Source: Acuticoccus sp038745295
Lineage (GTDB): Bacteria > Pseudomonadota > Alphaproteobacteria > Rhizobiales > Amorphaceae
Direction: 5' to 3'
NCBI GenBank assembly: GCA_038745295.1
Contig: JBCDLN010000026.1
Location: forward strand, 1-22,045
Length of the DNA stretch: 22,045 bases
Shown: in pieces, positions 14,967 to 22,045 of the stretch
Position numbering within the stretch: the stretch's first letter is position 1
Layout of the letters: every line of letters begins with the position of its first letter
Notes under the pieces: generated by a model
Databases searched by the model: none
What the model was told of the DNA's origin: nothing
Seen by the model: only the letters and a program-made list of their open reading frames with translations
Made by a program: the position numbers and the translations under genes

Positions 14967-16115
14967 ATGTCGCGCAGCATCGAAATCTTGGACACGCTCA
15001 TCGCCTTCGACACCATCTCGCGCACACCCAACCTTGCGCTGCTGGATTGGGTGGAGGAGACGCTGAAGGCTGTGGGTGCCACCACCTGGCGCATCCCTTA
15101 TGAGGATGGGCGGGAGAACCTTTATGCGGTGCTTGGGCCGGCGGAAAAGGCGGCCGTGGTGTTGTCCGGGCATACTGATGTGGTGCCTGTGGAGGGGCAG
15201 AATTGGACCAAGCCGCCGTTTGCCCTGACGCGGGAGGAGGGCAAGCTTTACGGCCGCGGCACCACGGATATGAAGGGTTTTGTGGCGTCGGCCATTGCTG
15301 CGGCTGAGCGGGCAGCGGGACGGGATCTCTCGTCTCCCCTTGGATTGGCGTTCTCATGCGACGAAGAGGTGGGCTGCATTGGGGTTCGCCCCATGATCTC
15401 GATGTTGGCGCAGGCGCCGGTCCATCCCGCTCTCGTCATTGTGGGGGAACCCACAAGCCTGACGGTTGCCACAGGCCACAAAGGCAAGGTGGCGCTGAAG
15501 GCGACCTTCCACGGGCGCGAAACCCATTCGGCCCTTGCGCCTCTGGCCTTCAACGCGCTGCACCTTGCCGGCGACTTTTTGTTGGCGCTGCGCAAGCGCC
15601 AAGCCGGTATTGCTGAAACCGGCTTTCGCGATGGGGACTATGATGTGCCCTACACCACCATCCATGCCGGCAAGATGAGTGGTGGCGTGGCGCTCAACAT
15701 TGTGCCCAACCGCGCGCAGATGGACTTTGAGGTAAGGGCGCTTGCTGAAGACAATGCCGAGGCCATCGTGGCGGCCATCCGCGCAGATGCTGACGCACTG
15801 GTGGCCGCTGCCAATGACCCAGACGCGGCCATCGACATTGAGGAAACCTTCTCAACGCCTGGACTTTCCACACCCGCCACCAGTGAGGGGGTGGATTTTG
15901 TGAAGCGTCTGACGGGCGCGAATGGCACCATCAAAGTGGCCTACGGCACCGAGGCTGGACTGTTTGCTGACATGCTTGATGCGCCTGTCTTGGTGTGCGG
16001 GCCTGGGTCCATGCAGCAAGGCCACCGGCCCGATGAGTTCATTTCCGAAGATGATCTTGGCCGCTGCGATGCGATGCTGGATCGGTTGATCGACCGGCTG
16101 GCCGCCGGGTTGTAG
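14967..16115 (+). CDS. argE: Acetylornithine deacetylase
   Basis: M20-family zinc amidohydrolase releasing ornithine from N2-acetylornithine in arginine synthesis. The 382-residue protein has the metal-binding and catalytic motifs in order: SGHTDVVP (H69, D71), GRGTTDMKGF (bridging D101), FSCDEEVG (catalytic/metal Glu 133-134), VGEPTS (E161), the dimerisation-domain ETHSALAP, and a C-terminal GPGSMQQGHRPDEF with the last His ligand. The ATG at 14967 (MSRSIEIL) was chosen over an upstream in-frame start because a ribosome-binding site precedes it and family members begin there. The related DapE and carboxypeptidase G2 subfamilies cannot be wholly excluded, but the motifs fit ArgE best. Confidence 0.92.
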   Translation: MSRSIEILDTLIAFDTISRTPNLALLDWVEETLKAVGATTWRIPYEDGRENLYAVLGPAEKAAVVLSGHTDVVPVEGQNWTKPPFALTREEGKLYGRGTTDMKGFVASAIAAAERAAGRDLSSPLGLAFSCDEEVGCIGVRPMISMLAQAPVHPALVIVGEPTSLTVATGHKGKVALKATFHGRETHSALAPLAFNALHLAGDFLLALRKRQAGIAETGFRDGDYDVPYTTIHAGKMSGGVALNIVPNRAQMDFEVRALAEDNAEAIVAAIRADADALVAAANDPDAAIDIEETFSTPGLSTPATSEGVDFVKRLTGANGTIKVAYGTEAGLFADMLDAPVLVCGPGSMQQGHRPDEFISEDDLGRCDAMLDRLIDRLAAGL

Positions 16116-16197
16116 CTGTGGCGGCTGCGGTCTTGCCGGGGGCAATCTCCAGAACGGGAGAGCGTTTCATGGGGCGCTGGCTGCGGCGCGCCATGCG

Positions 16198-16977
16198 CTA
16201 GGGGGTGGCCTGCGCGACGTGCGCTGCCATGCCATCGACGGCAGCGATGAGGCGGGCAATGTCTTGCGGGCGCGAGAGGCGGTGGTCGCCGTCCTTCACC
16301 AGGGTGAGGACCACATCGTCCTGGGCAAGCCGCTCCACAAGCTCAAGGGCGTGGGTGTGGGGGACGTCTTCGTCCTGAACGCCTTGTAAGATGTGGATGG
16401 GGCAGCCTGTGGCAATGGGCGCGTCGCCAAAGAGGAGGTGGTTGCGGCCATCCTCAAACAGCGCCTTGGTGATGGGGTAGGGGTCGCCATAGGGGGAGGG
16501 GAGGAGGGCTTTGCCCTCGCGCAAAATGGTCTGTTTGATGGTGTCGGGCAGTCTTGGCCACATGAGCCGTTCGGTGAAGTCTGTGGCTGGGGCAATGAGG
16601 ACAAGACCGCCCGCTGGCGTCCCCTCTTGGTAAAGGCGCGTTGCCAGACAAAGGGAGAGCCACCCACCCATCGATGAGCCGACGAGAATGGTGCCGGCCC
16701 CGCAAAACGTCTCATAGGCGAGGGTGGCATCGGCAAGCCAGTCGGACAGCACCAGCTCTTCGAACACGCCGCCTGAAGCGCCGTGACCGCGATAATCCAC
16801 CCGCACCACCTGCTGACCATGGGCCGCACCCCACTCAGCAACGGTCACAGCCTTGTCGCCCGTCATGTCGGACCGGAAGCCGCTCAGCCACATGATGCCG
16901 GGGGCGCGCCCCTCGGTGACAGCGACGACAATTTCTGTATCGCCCGATGAAAGTCGCTCTGTGCGGGTTTCGGCCAT
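16198..16977 (-). CDS. Alpha/beta hydrolase, ABHD10-like
   Basis: A 259-residue serine hydrolase with the canonical fold. It has WLSGFRSDMTGDKA near residues 30-43 (oxyanion-hole region), VDYRGHGASGG (60-70), nucleophile elbow GSSMGG with Ser102, a QDEDVPHTH loop supplying the acid (about 202-204), and GDHRLSR with catalytic His232. The GSSMGGWLS elbow and overall length resemble the ABHD10/mycophenolic-acid-glucuronide-esterase group, whose mammalian member is a depalmitoylase; the bacterial substrate is unknown. The open frame extends 158 codons upstream, but that part is a shadow; MAETRTERLS is the sensible start. It is divergent from the glycosyltransferase and convergent with argE. Confidence 0.9.
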   Translation of the reverse strand: MAETRTERLSSGDTEIVVAVTEGRAPGIMWLSGFRSDMTGDKAVTVAEWGAAHGQQVVRVDYRGHGASGGVFEELVLSDWLADATLAYETFCGAGTILVGSSMGGWLSLCLATRLYQEGTPAGGLVLIAPATDFTERLMWPRLPDTIKQTILREGKALLPSPYGDPYPITKALFEDGRNHLLFGDAPIATGCPIHILQGVQDEDVPHTHALELVERLAQDDVVLTLVKDGDHRLSRPQDIARLIAAVDGMAAHVAQATP

Positions 16978-17200
16978 CCGTGATGTCGCCCTATGGTCGG
17001 GTGCTGATTCTGGGCCCTCATGGCGCACGATGCGTCGCGTCTTGTGGGCCCGATAAGCACGGTGTGATGTGGGGCTTTCATGGGGTGGCCCCGGCGGCGG
17101 TCTCCTATGCGGGTCGGCTGATAGCAGGGTGGCGGGACCGGGGCCAGGTTGGCGCGGTCGCAGCAGGGCAGAGCGTGAAAGAGCAGGGTCGACGCAATTC
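16978..17200. other. Divergent intergenic region, hydrolase / glycosyltransferase
   Basis: A 223-bp gap that must hold both start regions. GGGCCC occurs twice (16 to 70 bp from the hydrolase start) and could close a stem around CGCACGATGCGTCGCG; GGGGC/GCCCC around 17071-17094 is another weak stem. I see no confident promoter hexamers and no small gene. Confidence 0.35.
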
Positions 17201-18367
17201 ATGGCGATGGGTGAATTGAAGCATACGATCCTCCAAGTGCTTCCAGCGCTGCAGACAGGTGGGGTGGAGCGCACGACCGTCGACATTGCGGCCGCGGTGG
17301 TGGAGGGCGGCGGGCGTGCGCTTGTGGCCTCCGCAGGTGGGCGCATGGTGGCTGAGCTTGACGCGGTGGGGGCTGAGCATGTGGCGCTGCCGCTCAGCAC
17401 CAAGTCGCCGGTTGGGATTTGGCGCAATGCGGGGCGGCTTGCCGACGTCATTGAGCGAGAGGGCGTCGGTCTTGTTCATGCCCGCTCGCGCGCGCCGGCC
17501 TGGTCGGCATTGTGGGCGGCCCGGCGCACGGGCCGGCCTTTTGTGACCACCTTTCATGGGATCTATACCGAAAAGACCCCGCCCAAAGCCCTTTACAACT
17601 CCGTCATGGCCCGGGGCGATGCTGTGATTGCCAACTCCCACTTCACAGCCGATGTGATTGCCCGGCGCTATCCGTTTGCGGCTGGGAAGATCGTCCCGAT
17701 CGCGCGTGGGATCGATATTGATGCCATGACAGCTGATGCCTCTGAGCGGGTGCCGGCGCTGTTGGCGCGGTTTGGGATTGAGGCGGGCGTTCCTGTGATT
17801 TTGCATTTGGCACGGCTGACCGCCCTTAAGGGGCACGAGGTGGTGATTGACGCGCTCCACATCCTCAAAGAGACGCTATCCACACCTTTTGTGTGTGTGA
17901 TGGCTGGGGACGACCATGGCCGCGAAGCCTTCCGCAAAGGCCTTGAGGCAAAGGCTGCTGGGTTAGGGCTTGAGAACGAGGCGCGGTTTGTGGGCCATGT
18001 GAGCGATGTGGCGGGGGCGCTGGCCGCCTCCACCGTGGCGATCCAGCCTTCGATTGTACCTGAATCGTTTGGCCGTGCGGCCGTTGAAGCCCAAGCGGCG
18101 GCCGTTCCTGTGGTGGTCTCTGACCTTGGCGCGGTGAGCGAAACAGTGCTGGCTCCCCCTGCCGTCGCCGATGAGGAGCGCACAGGTTTTCGCGTTCGGG
18201 CCAACGATGCTGGCGCTCTTGCGGGTGCGCTCGCCACCCTTCTTGAGGCTCCTGAGGATGAGCGGCGCGCCATGGGAGAACGGGGCCGGGCCCATGCCTC
18301 TGCGCACTTTTCCATCACGTCCATGCAAATGAAAACGTTACGCGTCTATCGATCGCTTTTGGAATAA
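17201..18367 (+). CDS. GT4-family glycosyltransferase
   Basis: A 388-residue GT-B-fold retaining glycosyltransferase, probably acting at the cytoplasmic face of the membrane on LPS or another polysaccharide acceptor. The N-terminal domain has LPALQTGGVERTTVDIA (14-30) and TTFHGIYTEKTPPKALYN; the C-terminal domain opens with HLARLTALKGHEVVIDAL (202-219) and carries the nucleotide-sugar motif PESFGRAAVEA (E288 and E296, the EX7E pair). The frame is open further upstream, but the ATG at 17201 (or 17207) starts just before the first beta strand. The nearest WaaA/LpxK genes are over 10 kb away, so the acceptor cannot be inferred. Its 3' end overlaps the putative infC -35. Confidence 0.9.
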   Translation: MAMGELKHTILQVLPALQTGGVERTTVDIAAAVVEGGGRALVASAGGRMVAELDAVGAEHVALPLSTKSPVGIWRNAGRLADVIEREGVGLVHARSRAPAWSALWAARRTGRPFVTTFHGIYTEKTPPKALYNSVMARGDAVIANSHFTADVIARRYPFAAGKIVPIARGIDIDAMTADASERVPALLARFGIEAGVPVILHLARLTALKGHEVVIDALHILKETLSTPFVCVMAGDDHGREAFRKGLEAKAAGLGLENEARFVGHVSDVAGALAASTVAIQPSIVPESFGRAAVEAQAAAVPVVVSDLGAVSETVLAPPAVADEERTGFRVRANDAGALAGALATLLEAPEDERRAMGERGRAHASAHFSITSMQMKTLRVYRSLLE

Positions 18368-18386
18368 CGCGCCAACGCGCTATATT
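18359..18386 (+). promoter_or_regulatory. Putative infC promoter
   Basis: TTGGAA (18359-18364), a 16-bp spacer, then TATATT (18381-18386), the best sigma-70-like pair in the gap before infC. The -35 lies in the last codons of the glycosyltransferase gene. It would give a leader of about 110 nt. Confidence 0.4.
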
Positions 18387-18420
18387 AGAGGTTCTGGTCC
18401 TTGATGTGTTGAGTGGGCGC

Positions 18421-18489
18421 ATGGGGTGGAGACGCGTTTTTCGCAGACCACCCGGCCAATCGGGGACACGAAAACTGGAAACAATCTAA
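18421..18489 (+). CDS. Possible 22-codon upstream ORF in the infC leader
   Basis: An ATG at 18421 opens a 22-codon frame (MGWRRVFRRPPGQSG...) whose TAA (18487-18489) falls inside the infC Shine-Dalgarno (TAAGGAGA). If translated, terminating ribosomes would sit on the IF3 ribosome-binding site. The ATG has only a weak GAG upstream. The same segment contains the stem GGGTGG/CCACCC (18424-18429 with 18448-18453). No known leader peptide is recognised; it may be chance. Confidence 0.2.
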   Translation: MGWRRVFRRPPGQSGTRKLETI

Positions 18490-18501
18490 GGAGACATCCT
18501 C

Positions 18502-19047
18502 ATTCGCCGACCACACCGTGCCCCTGCCCCCGTCGTCAAGCAAGGGCCTCGAACGAACAGAGAGATCCGCGTCCCAAGAGTGCAATTGGTTGACGCTGAA
18601 GGCGCAAACCGCGGGATCGTGCCCACCGAAGAGGCGGTACAGCTGGCTGAAGAGGCCGGGCTTGACCTTGTGGAAGTGGCGCCCAACTCCGAGCCGCCAG
18701 TCTGCAAGATCCTCGACTATGGGCGATTTAAGTTTCAAACGCAGAAGAAAGCGGCCGAGGCGCGCAAGAAGCAAAAGACCTTTGAGGTCAAAGAAATCAA
18801 GATGCGCCCCAACATCGATTCTCACGACTACGACGTGAAGATGCGCGCCATTCGCAAATTTTTCGAAGGTGGCGACAAGGTGAAGGTGACCTTGCGGTTT
18901 CGAGGCCGCGAGATGGCGCACCAAAACCTTGGCATGGAGCTTTTGAACAAAGTTCGCTCCGACACGCAGGAGATCGCCAAGGTGGAAGCCGAGCCCAAGC
19001 TGGAAGGCCGCCAGATGGTGATGGTGCTGGCCCCCACCCAGCGCTGA
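18502..19047 (+). CDS. infC: Translation initiation factor IF-3, ATT start
   Basis: Binds the 30S subunit, prevents premature 50S joining and checks start-codon/initiator-tRNA pairing. The 181-residue product starts (M)RRPHRAPAPVVKQGPR and continues through REIRVPRVQLVDAEGANRGI, LDLVEVAPNSEPPVCKILDY, the Lys-rich linker KKAAEARKKQKTFEVKEIK, RPNIDSHDYDVKMR and FRGREMAHQNLG to VMVLAPTQR, covering both IF3 domains. The start is ATT: AAGGAG lies 8 nt upstream, no ATG/GTG precedes the conserved N-terminus, and later in-frame starts would delete it. Rare ATT/ATC starts are the known basis of infC autoregulation, since IF3 rejects non-AUG starts. rpmI and rplT do not follow here. Confidence 0.96.
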   Translation: MRRPHRAPAPVVKQGPRTNREIRVPRVQLVDAEGANRGIVPTEEAVQLAEEAGLDLVEVAPNSEPPVCKILDYGRFKFQTQKKAAEARKKQKTFEVKEIKMRPNIDSHDYDVKMRAIRKFFEGGDKVKVTLRFRGREMAHQNLGMELLNKVRSDTQEIAKVEAEPKLEGRQMVMVLAPTQR

Positions 19048-19064
19048 CCCCCACCCAGCGCTGA
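19031..19064 (+). repeat. Perfect 17-bp tandem duplication at the infC 3' end
   Basis: CCCCCACCCAGCGCTGA occurs at 19031-19047 and again directly at 19048-19064. The first unit encodes the last codons of infC and its TGA stop; the second is untranslated. It looks like a recent slippage or strand-mispairing duplication. Confidence 0.9.
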
Positions 19065-19351
19065 CCTTTCGGCTCAGATGGTCCGAACTGGGCTCGGCCA
19101 GTCTTTGTGCAGACCATAGGCGTGCCATGCTCATGGCGGGCCTATGAGGATCGAGTAGCAGCGCGCTCCTGTGGAATGGAGTGGCGGCAGCGGCTTGTTG
19201 GCCGGTTTGCCGCTTCAGCCACAGCACCCGGCCGCGGCAACACCCTGAGCAGCGGTCACTTCAGATGACGGGCGGTATCTGGACCGCTGCGAAGAGGTTC
19301 TGGCCCATCGCAGTCGTCGCTTCGCGCGCAAAAGGCTTGGCCAATGCCGCC
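19065..19351. other. Intergenic region between convergent infC and denD-like gene
   Basis: It holds the 32-nt hairpin at 19115-19146 and an overlapping ATGGTC/GACCAT pair (19078-19083 with 19112-19117) that could form an alternative fold. No tRNA-like cloverleaf and no credible ORF on either strand; the rest (19147-19351) shows nothing I can name. Confidence 0.4.
19115..19146. terminator. Long hairpin downstream of infC
   Basis: CATAGGC (19115-19121) pairs with GCCTATG (19140-19146), then after a 2x2 internal loop GCCAT (19124-19128) pairs with ATGGC (19133-19137) around a GCTC loop. That is 12 base pairs in 32 nt, about 68 bp after the infC stop and between convergent genes. There is no T tract, so terminator function is possible but unproven. 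Confidence 0.4.
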
Positions 19352-20314
19352 CTACTTGCGGATGTCGTCTTCGAGAAAATAGCGAATGTTGTCTTCAAAC
19401 GAAGCGTCGCGATCCAGGCCGAAGGATCGGGCGCGCTCGTCGTTGATGTTGGCGCGCCAGCCGCTCACGATGTCGACAATGCGTTGATCGCGCTCCCATG
19501 TGATGCGGCTGACGGGTTCGTCCCCAGCCACGGTGCGCATGGCCTCAATCATCTGGCCAATGGTTGCAATGCGCCCTGGCAGTGCAAAGGCGCGGTTCAT
19601 CCCAAAGGCTTCAGCCGGAATTTCAGCGCAGCGGATGAGGTTTTCCACCACCACCCGCGGAGAGGCGTACCAGAGCGCATATTCCGGCTCGACGGGGCAG
19701 GAGGCCTCCTCCCCTTGGAGCGGCTCACGGAAGATCGATGACATGAACGATGAGGCGGCGGCATTGGGTTTGCCGGCTCTCACCGTGACGGTGGGCAGGC
19801 GCGGGGCTCTGCCGTCCAAAAAGCCTTTGCGCGAATAGTCCGTGACCAGAAGCTCGGCGGCTGCCTTTTGGGCGCCGTAGGAGGTTTGCGGATTGAGCAT
19901 CGTCCAATCTTCAATCCGGTCTGGGATTTCGCCCCCATAGACCGCGCAGGAGGACGAAAACACCAAGACCGGCTTGAAGCCCAACGCCCGGCACTCTTCC
20001 AAAATGTTGATGGAGCCCATGAGGTTGACCCGCATCCCAAGGTCAAACTCTGCTTCGGCCTGGCCTGACACGACGGCGGCGAGGTGAAACACCACATCAG
20101 GCCGCAGGGCAAAAACGGTAGCAAGGTCGGCCCGGTCGGCAATGTCGACCGCGTGGGATGAGACATCGAAAGGGGCATCGAGCGTGCGCGGTTCGGCAAG
20201 GTCGGCAAGGTCAAGATGGGTGATGGGCGTATCGCGCAGTGTTTTGCGTGCGGCCAATGAGGCTGCGATCTTCTGGCCGATGAACCCGCCGCCGCCGATG
20301 ATCAACACGCGCAT
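19352..20314 (-). CDS. denD: NAD-dependent epimerase/dehydratase family, D-erythronate dehydrogenase-like
   Basis: A 320-residue extended short-chain dehydrogenase. The NAD-binding GGGGFIG is at 7-13, active-site Ser at 120-122 (FSSSCAVYGG), and the catalytic pair Y146/K150 in TSYGAQK. The segment DYSRKGFLDGRAPRLPT followed by VRAGKPNAAASSF and REPLQGEEASCPV matches what I recall of DenD, which oxidises D-erythronate to 2-dehydro-D-erythronate. The usual partners (denK/otnK kinase, otnC aldolase, hyi isomerase) are absent, so the real substrate could be another sugar acid. The ATG has a strong GGAGGA ribosome-binding site. The gene lies 84 bp downstream of a TauE/SafE permease on the same strand and may be co-transcribed with it. 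Confidence 0.85.
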   Translation of the reverse strand: MRVLIIGGGGFIGQKIAASLAARKTLRDTPITHLDLADLAEPRTLDAPFDVSSHAVDIADRADLATVFALRPDVVFHLAAVVSGQAEAEFDLGMRVNLMGSINILEECRALGFKPVLVFSSSCAVYGGEIPDRIEDWTMLNPQTSYGAQKAAAELLVTDYSRKGFLDGRAPRLPTVTVRAGKPNAAASSFMSSIFREPLQGEEASCPVEPEYALWYASPRVVVENLIRCAEIPAEAFGMNRAFALPGRIATIGQMIEAMRTVAGDEPVSRITWERDQRIVDIVSGWRANINDERARSFGLDRDASFEDNIRYFLEDDIRK

Positions 20315-20398
20315 AGTCGTCCTCCCGAATGCGTTTCTGGCTGCCCAGTCGCTTGCGGCATTTTGGGGGCTTTGTCGACGGTCTGGGCGGCAGAACGG

Positions 20399-21136
20399 CT
20401 AGAAAAGCCCATCGCCTAGGAGCTTCACCCCCACCGCGAACAAGATCCAGTAGATGATGATGTAGTAGCGGTCTGGGTTGATATGGCTGACGAGTTTGGC
20501 GCCTGCCCATGTCATGGCAAGGGCAAAGGGGGCCGCAAGGCCTGCCACGATAAGGCCCTCGCGGGTGATTTGCCCCAGCACGATGAACCCCGGCAGTTTG
20601 ATGAGATTGATCAGCCAAAAGAAGGTGACGGTTGTGCCCACAAAGACGTCCCGCGGGAGCCGCTGGGGCATGAGGTACATCTGGAAGGTGGGTCCGCCTT
20701 GGTGGAGGACCGTGGAGGTGAGGCCGCTGAGGATACCCAGCACCCAGCCGACGAGGGGCGGGGGTTTGATGGCAGGGGCTTTGGGGCCGATGATGGCTCT
20801 GAGTGCAAATGCCATGGTGATGATGCCCAGCATCAACAGCATCAGCCGCGTTGGCAAAAACGCAAACAAGATGACGCCGAGTCCCACGCCGATGGCGGCT
20901 GCGGGCACCAAGAGCTTCAGGTTTTCAACGTCCCATTTGCCCCGATAGAGCCAGACGCCGAAGAAGTCCTGCATCATCAGAACCGGGAGGATGAGGCCGG
21001 CGGCGGCGGCAGGCGGCATCACCAAAAGCATCATGGGCATGGATAACAGCCCAATGCCGGACAGCCCGCCTTTGGATAGGCCGAGCAGACCGACTGCAGC
21101 CAAAAACACAGCAAGGGTTGTGATGTCGGTGGACAA
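20399..21136 (-). CDS. TauE/SafE (TSUP) family anion permease
   Basis: A 245-residue integral membrane protein with about seven or eight hydrophobic helices in two related halves, as in the TSUP family that exports or imports sulfite, sulfoacetate and other small organosulfur or organic anions. Family-like segments are the N-terminal LLGLSKGGLSGIG, the central GILSGLTSTVLHQGGPTFQMYL with its Gly-Gly-Pro, and a C-terminal WAGAKLVSHINPDRYYIII. The start appears to be TTG (MSTDITTLAVF): no ATG or GTG lies between the upstream in-frame stop and the first helix. The next gene on the same strand is the DenD-like dehydrogenase, hinting that the cargo could be a sugar-acid-type anion (inference only). 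Confidence 0.88.
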   Translation of the reverse strand: MSTDITTLAVFLAAVGLLGLSKGGLSGIGLLSMPMMLLVMPPAAAAGLILPVLMMQDFFGVWLYRGKWDVENLKLLVPAAAIGVGLGVILFAFLPTRLMLLMLGIITMAFALRAIIGPKAPAIKPPPLVGWVLGILSGLTSTVLHQGGPTFQMYLMPQRLPRDVFVGTTVTFFWLINLIKLPGFIVLGQITREGLIVAGLAAPFALAMTWAGAKLVSHINPDRYYIIIYWILFAVGVKLLGDGLF

Positions 21137-21600
21137 AGGGTGTGAGACCTGGGTGCGGATCAGAGGGGCGAGACAGGACTAGGCCGATGCAGCCTGTGGT
21201 GGGGGTACCCTATCGGTTGGGCCGGCTGGAGATGGGGCAAGTGCGGGGTCGGGGCAGAACCTGAGCTAAGAGAGGAACTGGTGCAAAACAAAAACGGGCG
21301 GCGGACAAAGATGAGGACGCGCCTTTGAGGCGAGGCGACCTTTATTCGCCAGTTGTCAGACTAGCATCATTTGTCCCGCATGCCATTTTTGAGCGCTTCA
21401 GGGGAACCGGGCACATCGGCACTGCGGCTTGAGGCACCCAACGCAAAGAGTGAGTGTGCGGCCGATCTCAAGAGGCGCCGCCTCATCCGTGTCTTACCTG
21501 TTCATAGGGGCCGACGTGTTTGCGCGATCGGAAGGCGGGCGGTTTTGTCCATCAGACGGTTGCGTTTGATTGGAAGCAACTCACTACAGTGGTCTGGATG
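21137..21600. other. Intergenic region upstream of the TauE/SafE gene
   Basis: With the adjacent repeat copy this makes a 791-bp stretch (21137-21927) without a gene. A 106-codon frame starting at TTG (21371) has Arg-rich, family-less composition and runs into the repeat, so I reject it. Small stems are present (CGCC-TTTGA-GGCG near 21321-21333; GGCGA/TCGCC near 21336-21353). No tRNA, no recognisable riboswitch. The promoter for the minus-strand permease should lie near its right-hand end or within the repeat. Confidence 0.35.
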
Positions 21601-21931
21601 TCATCTCCATCAACGTTGTTCATGGCGGAACCGCCATAGGGGCCGTGCCTCACTATCCCGCCTAGGGTCAATTGTCCCGCGGTGGGCCTGATGCATCAAC
21701 CCACGGCTTCGCTCAGCCGGCACAGTTGCCGGCCTCAGACGTTGCCCAAACGCGCACGCGCGTTTCGGTGGGGTTGACCCATCAGGCCCACCGCGGGATC
21801 CTGAATTTGTCGGCTCCGGAGGAACGTCGCTGTTGGTGTCCCACCAAAGGAACATGTCAAGGGTTCTTTGGGAGTACTTCTGAGTTTTGCTGGACCTCAG
21901 AGTGAACAACCTTCAAAGCTTCTACATCTAG
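21601..21931 (+). repeat. Extragenic structured repeat, copy 3 (long-loop variant)
   Basis: It aligns with copy 2 from its first base: GTTGTTCA, then the perfect palindromic hairpin ATGGCGG-AA-CCGCCAT, and GGGGCCGTGCC. The outer hairpin arms (21675-21693 with 21780-21798) pair perfectly over 19 bp although their sequence differs from copy 2 (GGGCCTGATG rather than GGAGCGGATG). The loop is 86 nt instead of 33 and carries two extra hairpins: GCCGGC/GCCGGC (21716-21733) and AAACGCG/CGCGTTT (21748-21765). The common block and the terminal AGCTTCTACATCTAG follow with a few substitutions and one lost T in the small hairpin. The final CTAG contains the stop codon of the response-regulator gene. Confidence 0.9.
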
Positions 21932-22045
21932 TTGGTGCGGGCGCTGAACACATAGCCGATCCCGCGCACGGTGCGGATGGCTGCTGGCTTTGATGGGTTG
22001 GTTTCGATCTTTCGGCGAAGCCTTGATATGCGGATATCGATGGAG
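21928..22045 (-). CDS. OmpR/PhoB-type response regulator, C-terminal fragment
   Basis: Only the last 38 residues are in the window; the gene continues beyond the right edge. The reading SIDIRISRLRRKIE, then AAIRTVRGIGYVF and SARTN, is the recognition helix and C-terminal beta-hairpin wing of the OmpR-family winged-helix DNA-binding domain (the RxLRxKIE and RTVRGxGY motifs). A two-component transcription factor is therefore expected, but the receiver domain, partner kinase and target are not visible. Its TAG stop is part of the CTAG that ends repeat copy 3, which would form the 3' UTR. Confidence 0.88.
   Translation of the reverse strand, partial: SIDIRISRLRRKIETNPSKPAAIRTVRGIGYVFSARTN

Noticed and set aside
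16978..17451. N-terminal extension of the hydrolase frame (about 158 codons)
   Set aside because: It overlaps the divergent glycosyltransferase start and has low-complexity, family-less sequence; a normal alpha/beta hydrolase begins at 16977.
19065..19351. Possible tRNA or rpmI gene after infC
   Set aside because: The hairpins do not form a cloverleaf with a CCA-type acceptor end, and no L35-like frame exists; the next gene is convergent.
21371..21691. 106-codon plus-strand ORF before and into repeat copy 3
   Set aside because: TTG start, Arg-rich composition, no recognised family, and its end is repeat sequence. Treated as noncoding.

Overview
This is a GC-rich, densely coded window from an alphaproteobacterium. 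Gene content and order point to Hyphomicrobiales (Rhizobiales) or a close relative: pmbA-cysQ-DUF4170-waaA-lpxK on one strand, divergent from a DUF6101 gene whose product ends in EREIIARN, with ubiA alongside. An IF3 gene starting at ATT also fits. No rRNA, tRNA, CRISPR array, transposase or phage gene was seen. I placed the organism by recall of gene families, not by a database search.

Layout. 1-290: a left-truncated copy of an extragenic repeat at the 3' end of a cytochrome P450 gene (291-1676, minus). 1707-3988 (plus): a DUF2306-like membrane protein, stop-start overlapped with a CrtD-like carotenoid desaturase and divergent from the P450 with only 30 bp between start codons. 3996-8664 (minus): the lipid A/Kdo operon, read pmbA, cysQ-like, DUF4170, waaA, lpxK, with overlapping or nearly abutting genes. 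8862-9503 (plus): DUF6101. 9611-10555 (minus): ubiA, then divergent purD (10753-12003, plus). 12007-12287: second repeat copy, between convergent purD and gnd. 12284-13714 (minus): a 6-phosphogluconate dehydrogenase, divergent from a gluconokinase (13927-14421, plus), together a gluconate/pentose-phosphate pair. 14422-14966: a minisatellite and a doubtful small ORF. 14967-16115: argE. 16198-16977 (minus): ABHD10-like hydrolase. 17201-18367: GT4 glycosyltransferase. 18502-19047: infC. 19352-21136 (minus): TauE/SafE permease, then a DenD-like dehydrogenase. 21601-21931: third repeat copy. 21928-22045 (minus): the C-terminal end of an OmpR-type response regulator.

Most genes are housekeeping: envelope lipid A/Kdo assembly, ubiquinone, purine and arginine biosynthesis, central carbon metabolism and translation initiation. 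The accessory-looking part is the P450/DUF2306/CrtD module.

The most unusual content is a family of about 280-330 bp structured repeats, present three times at roughly 10-12 kb spacing. Each lies directly 3' of a minus-strand gene in the same polarity, and in two of three the gene's TAG stop sits inside the repeat's terminal CTAG. The long outer hairpin is kept although the loop changes length and sequence, which suggests selection on structure. Terminator, processed RNA, or non-autonomous mobile element are the main options.
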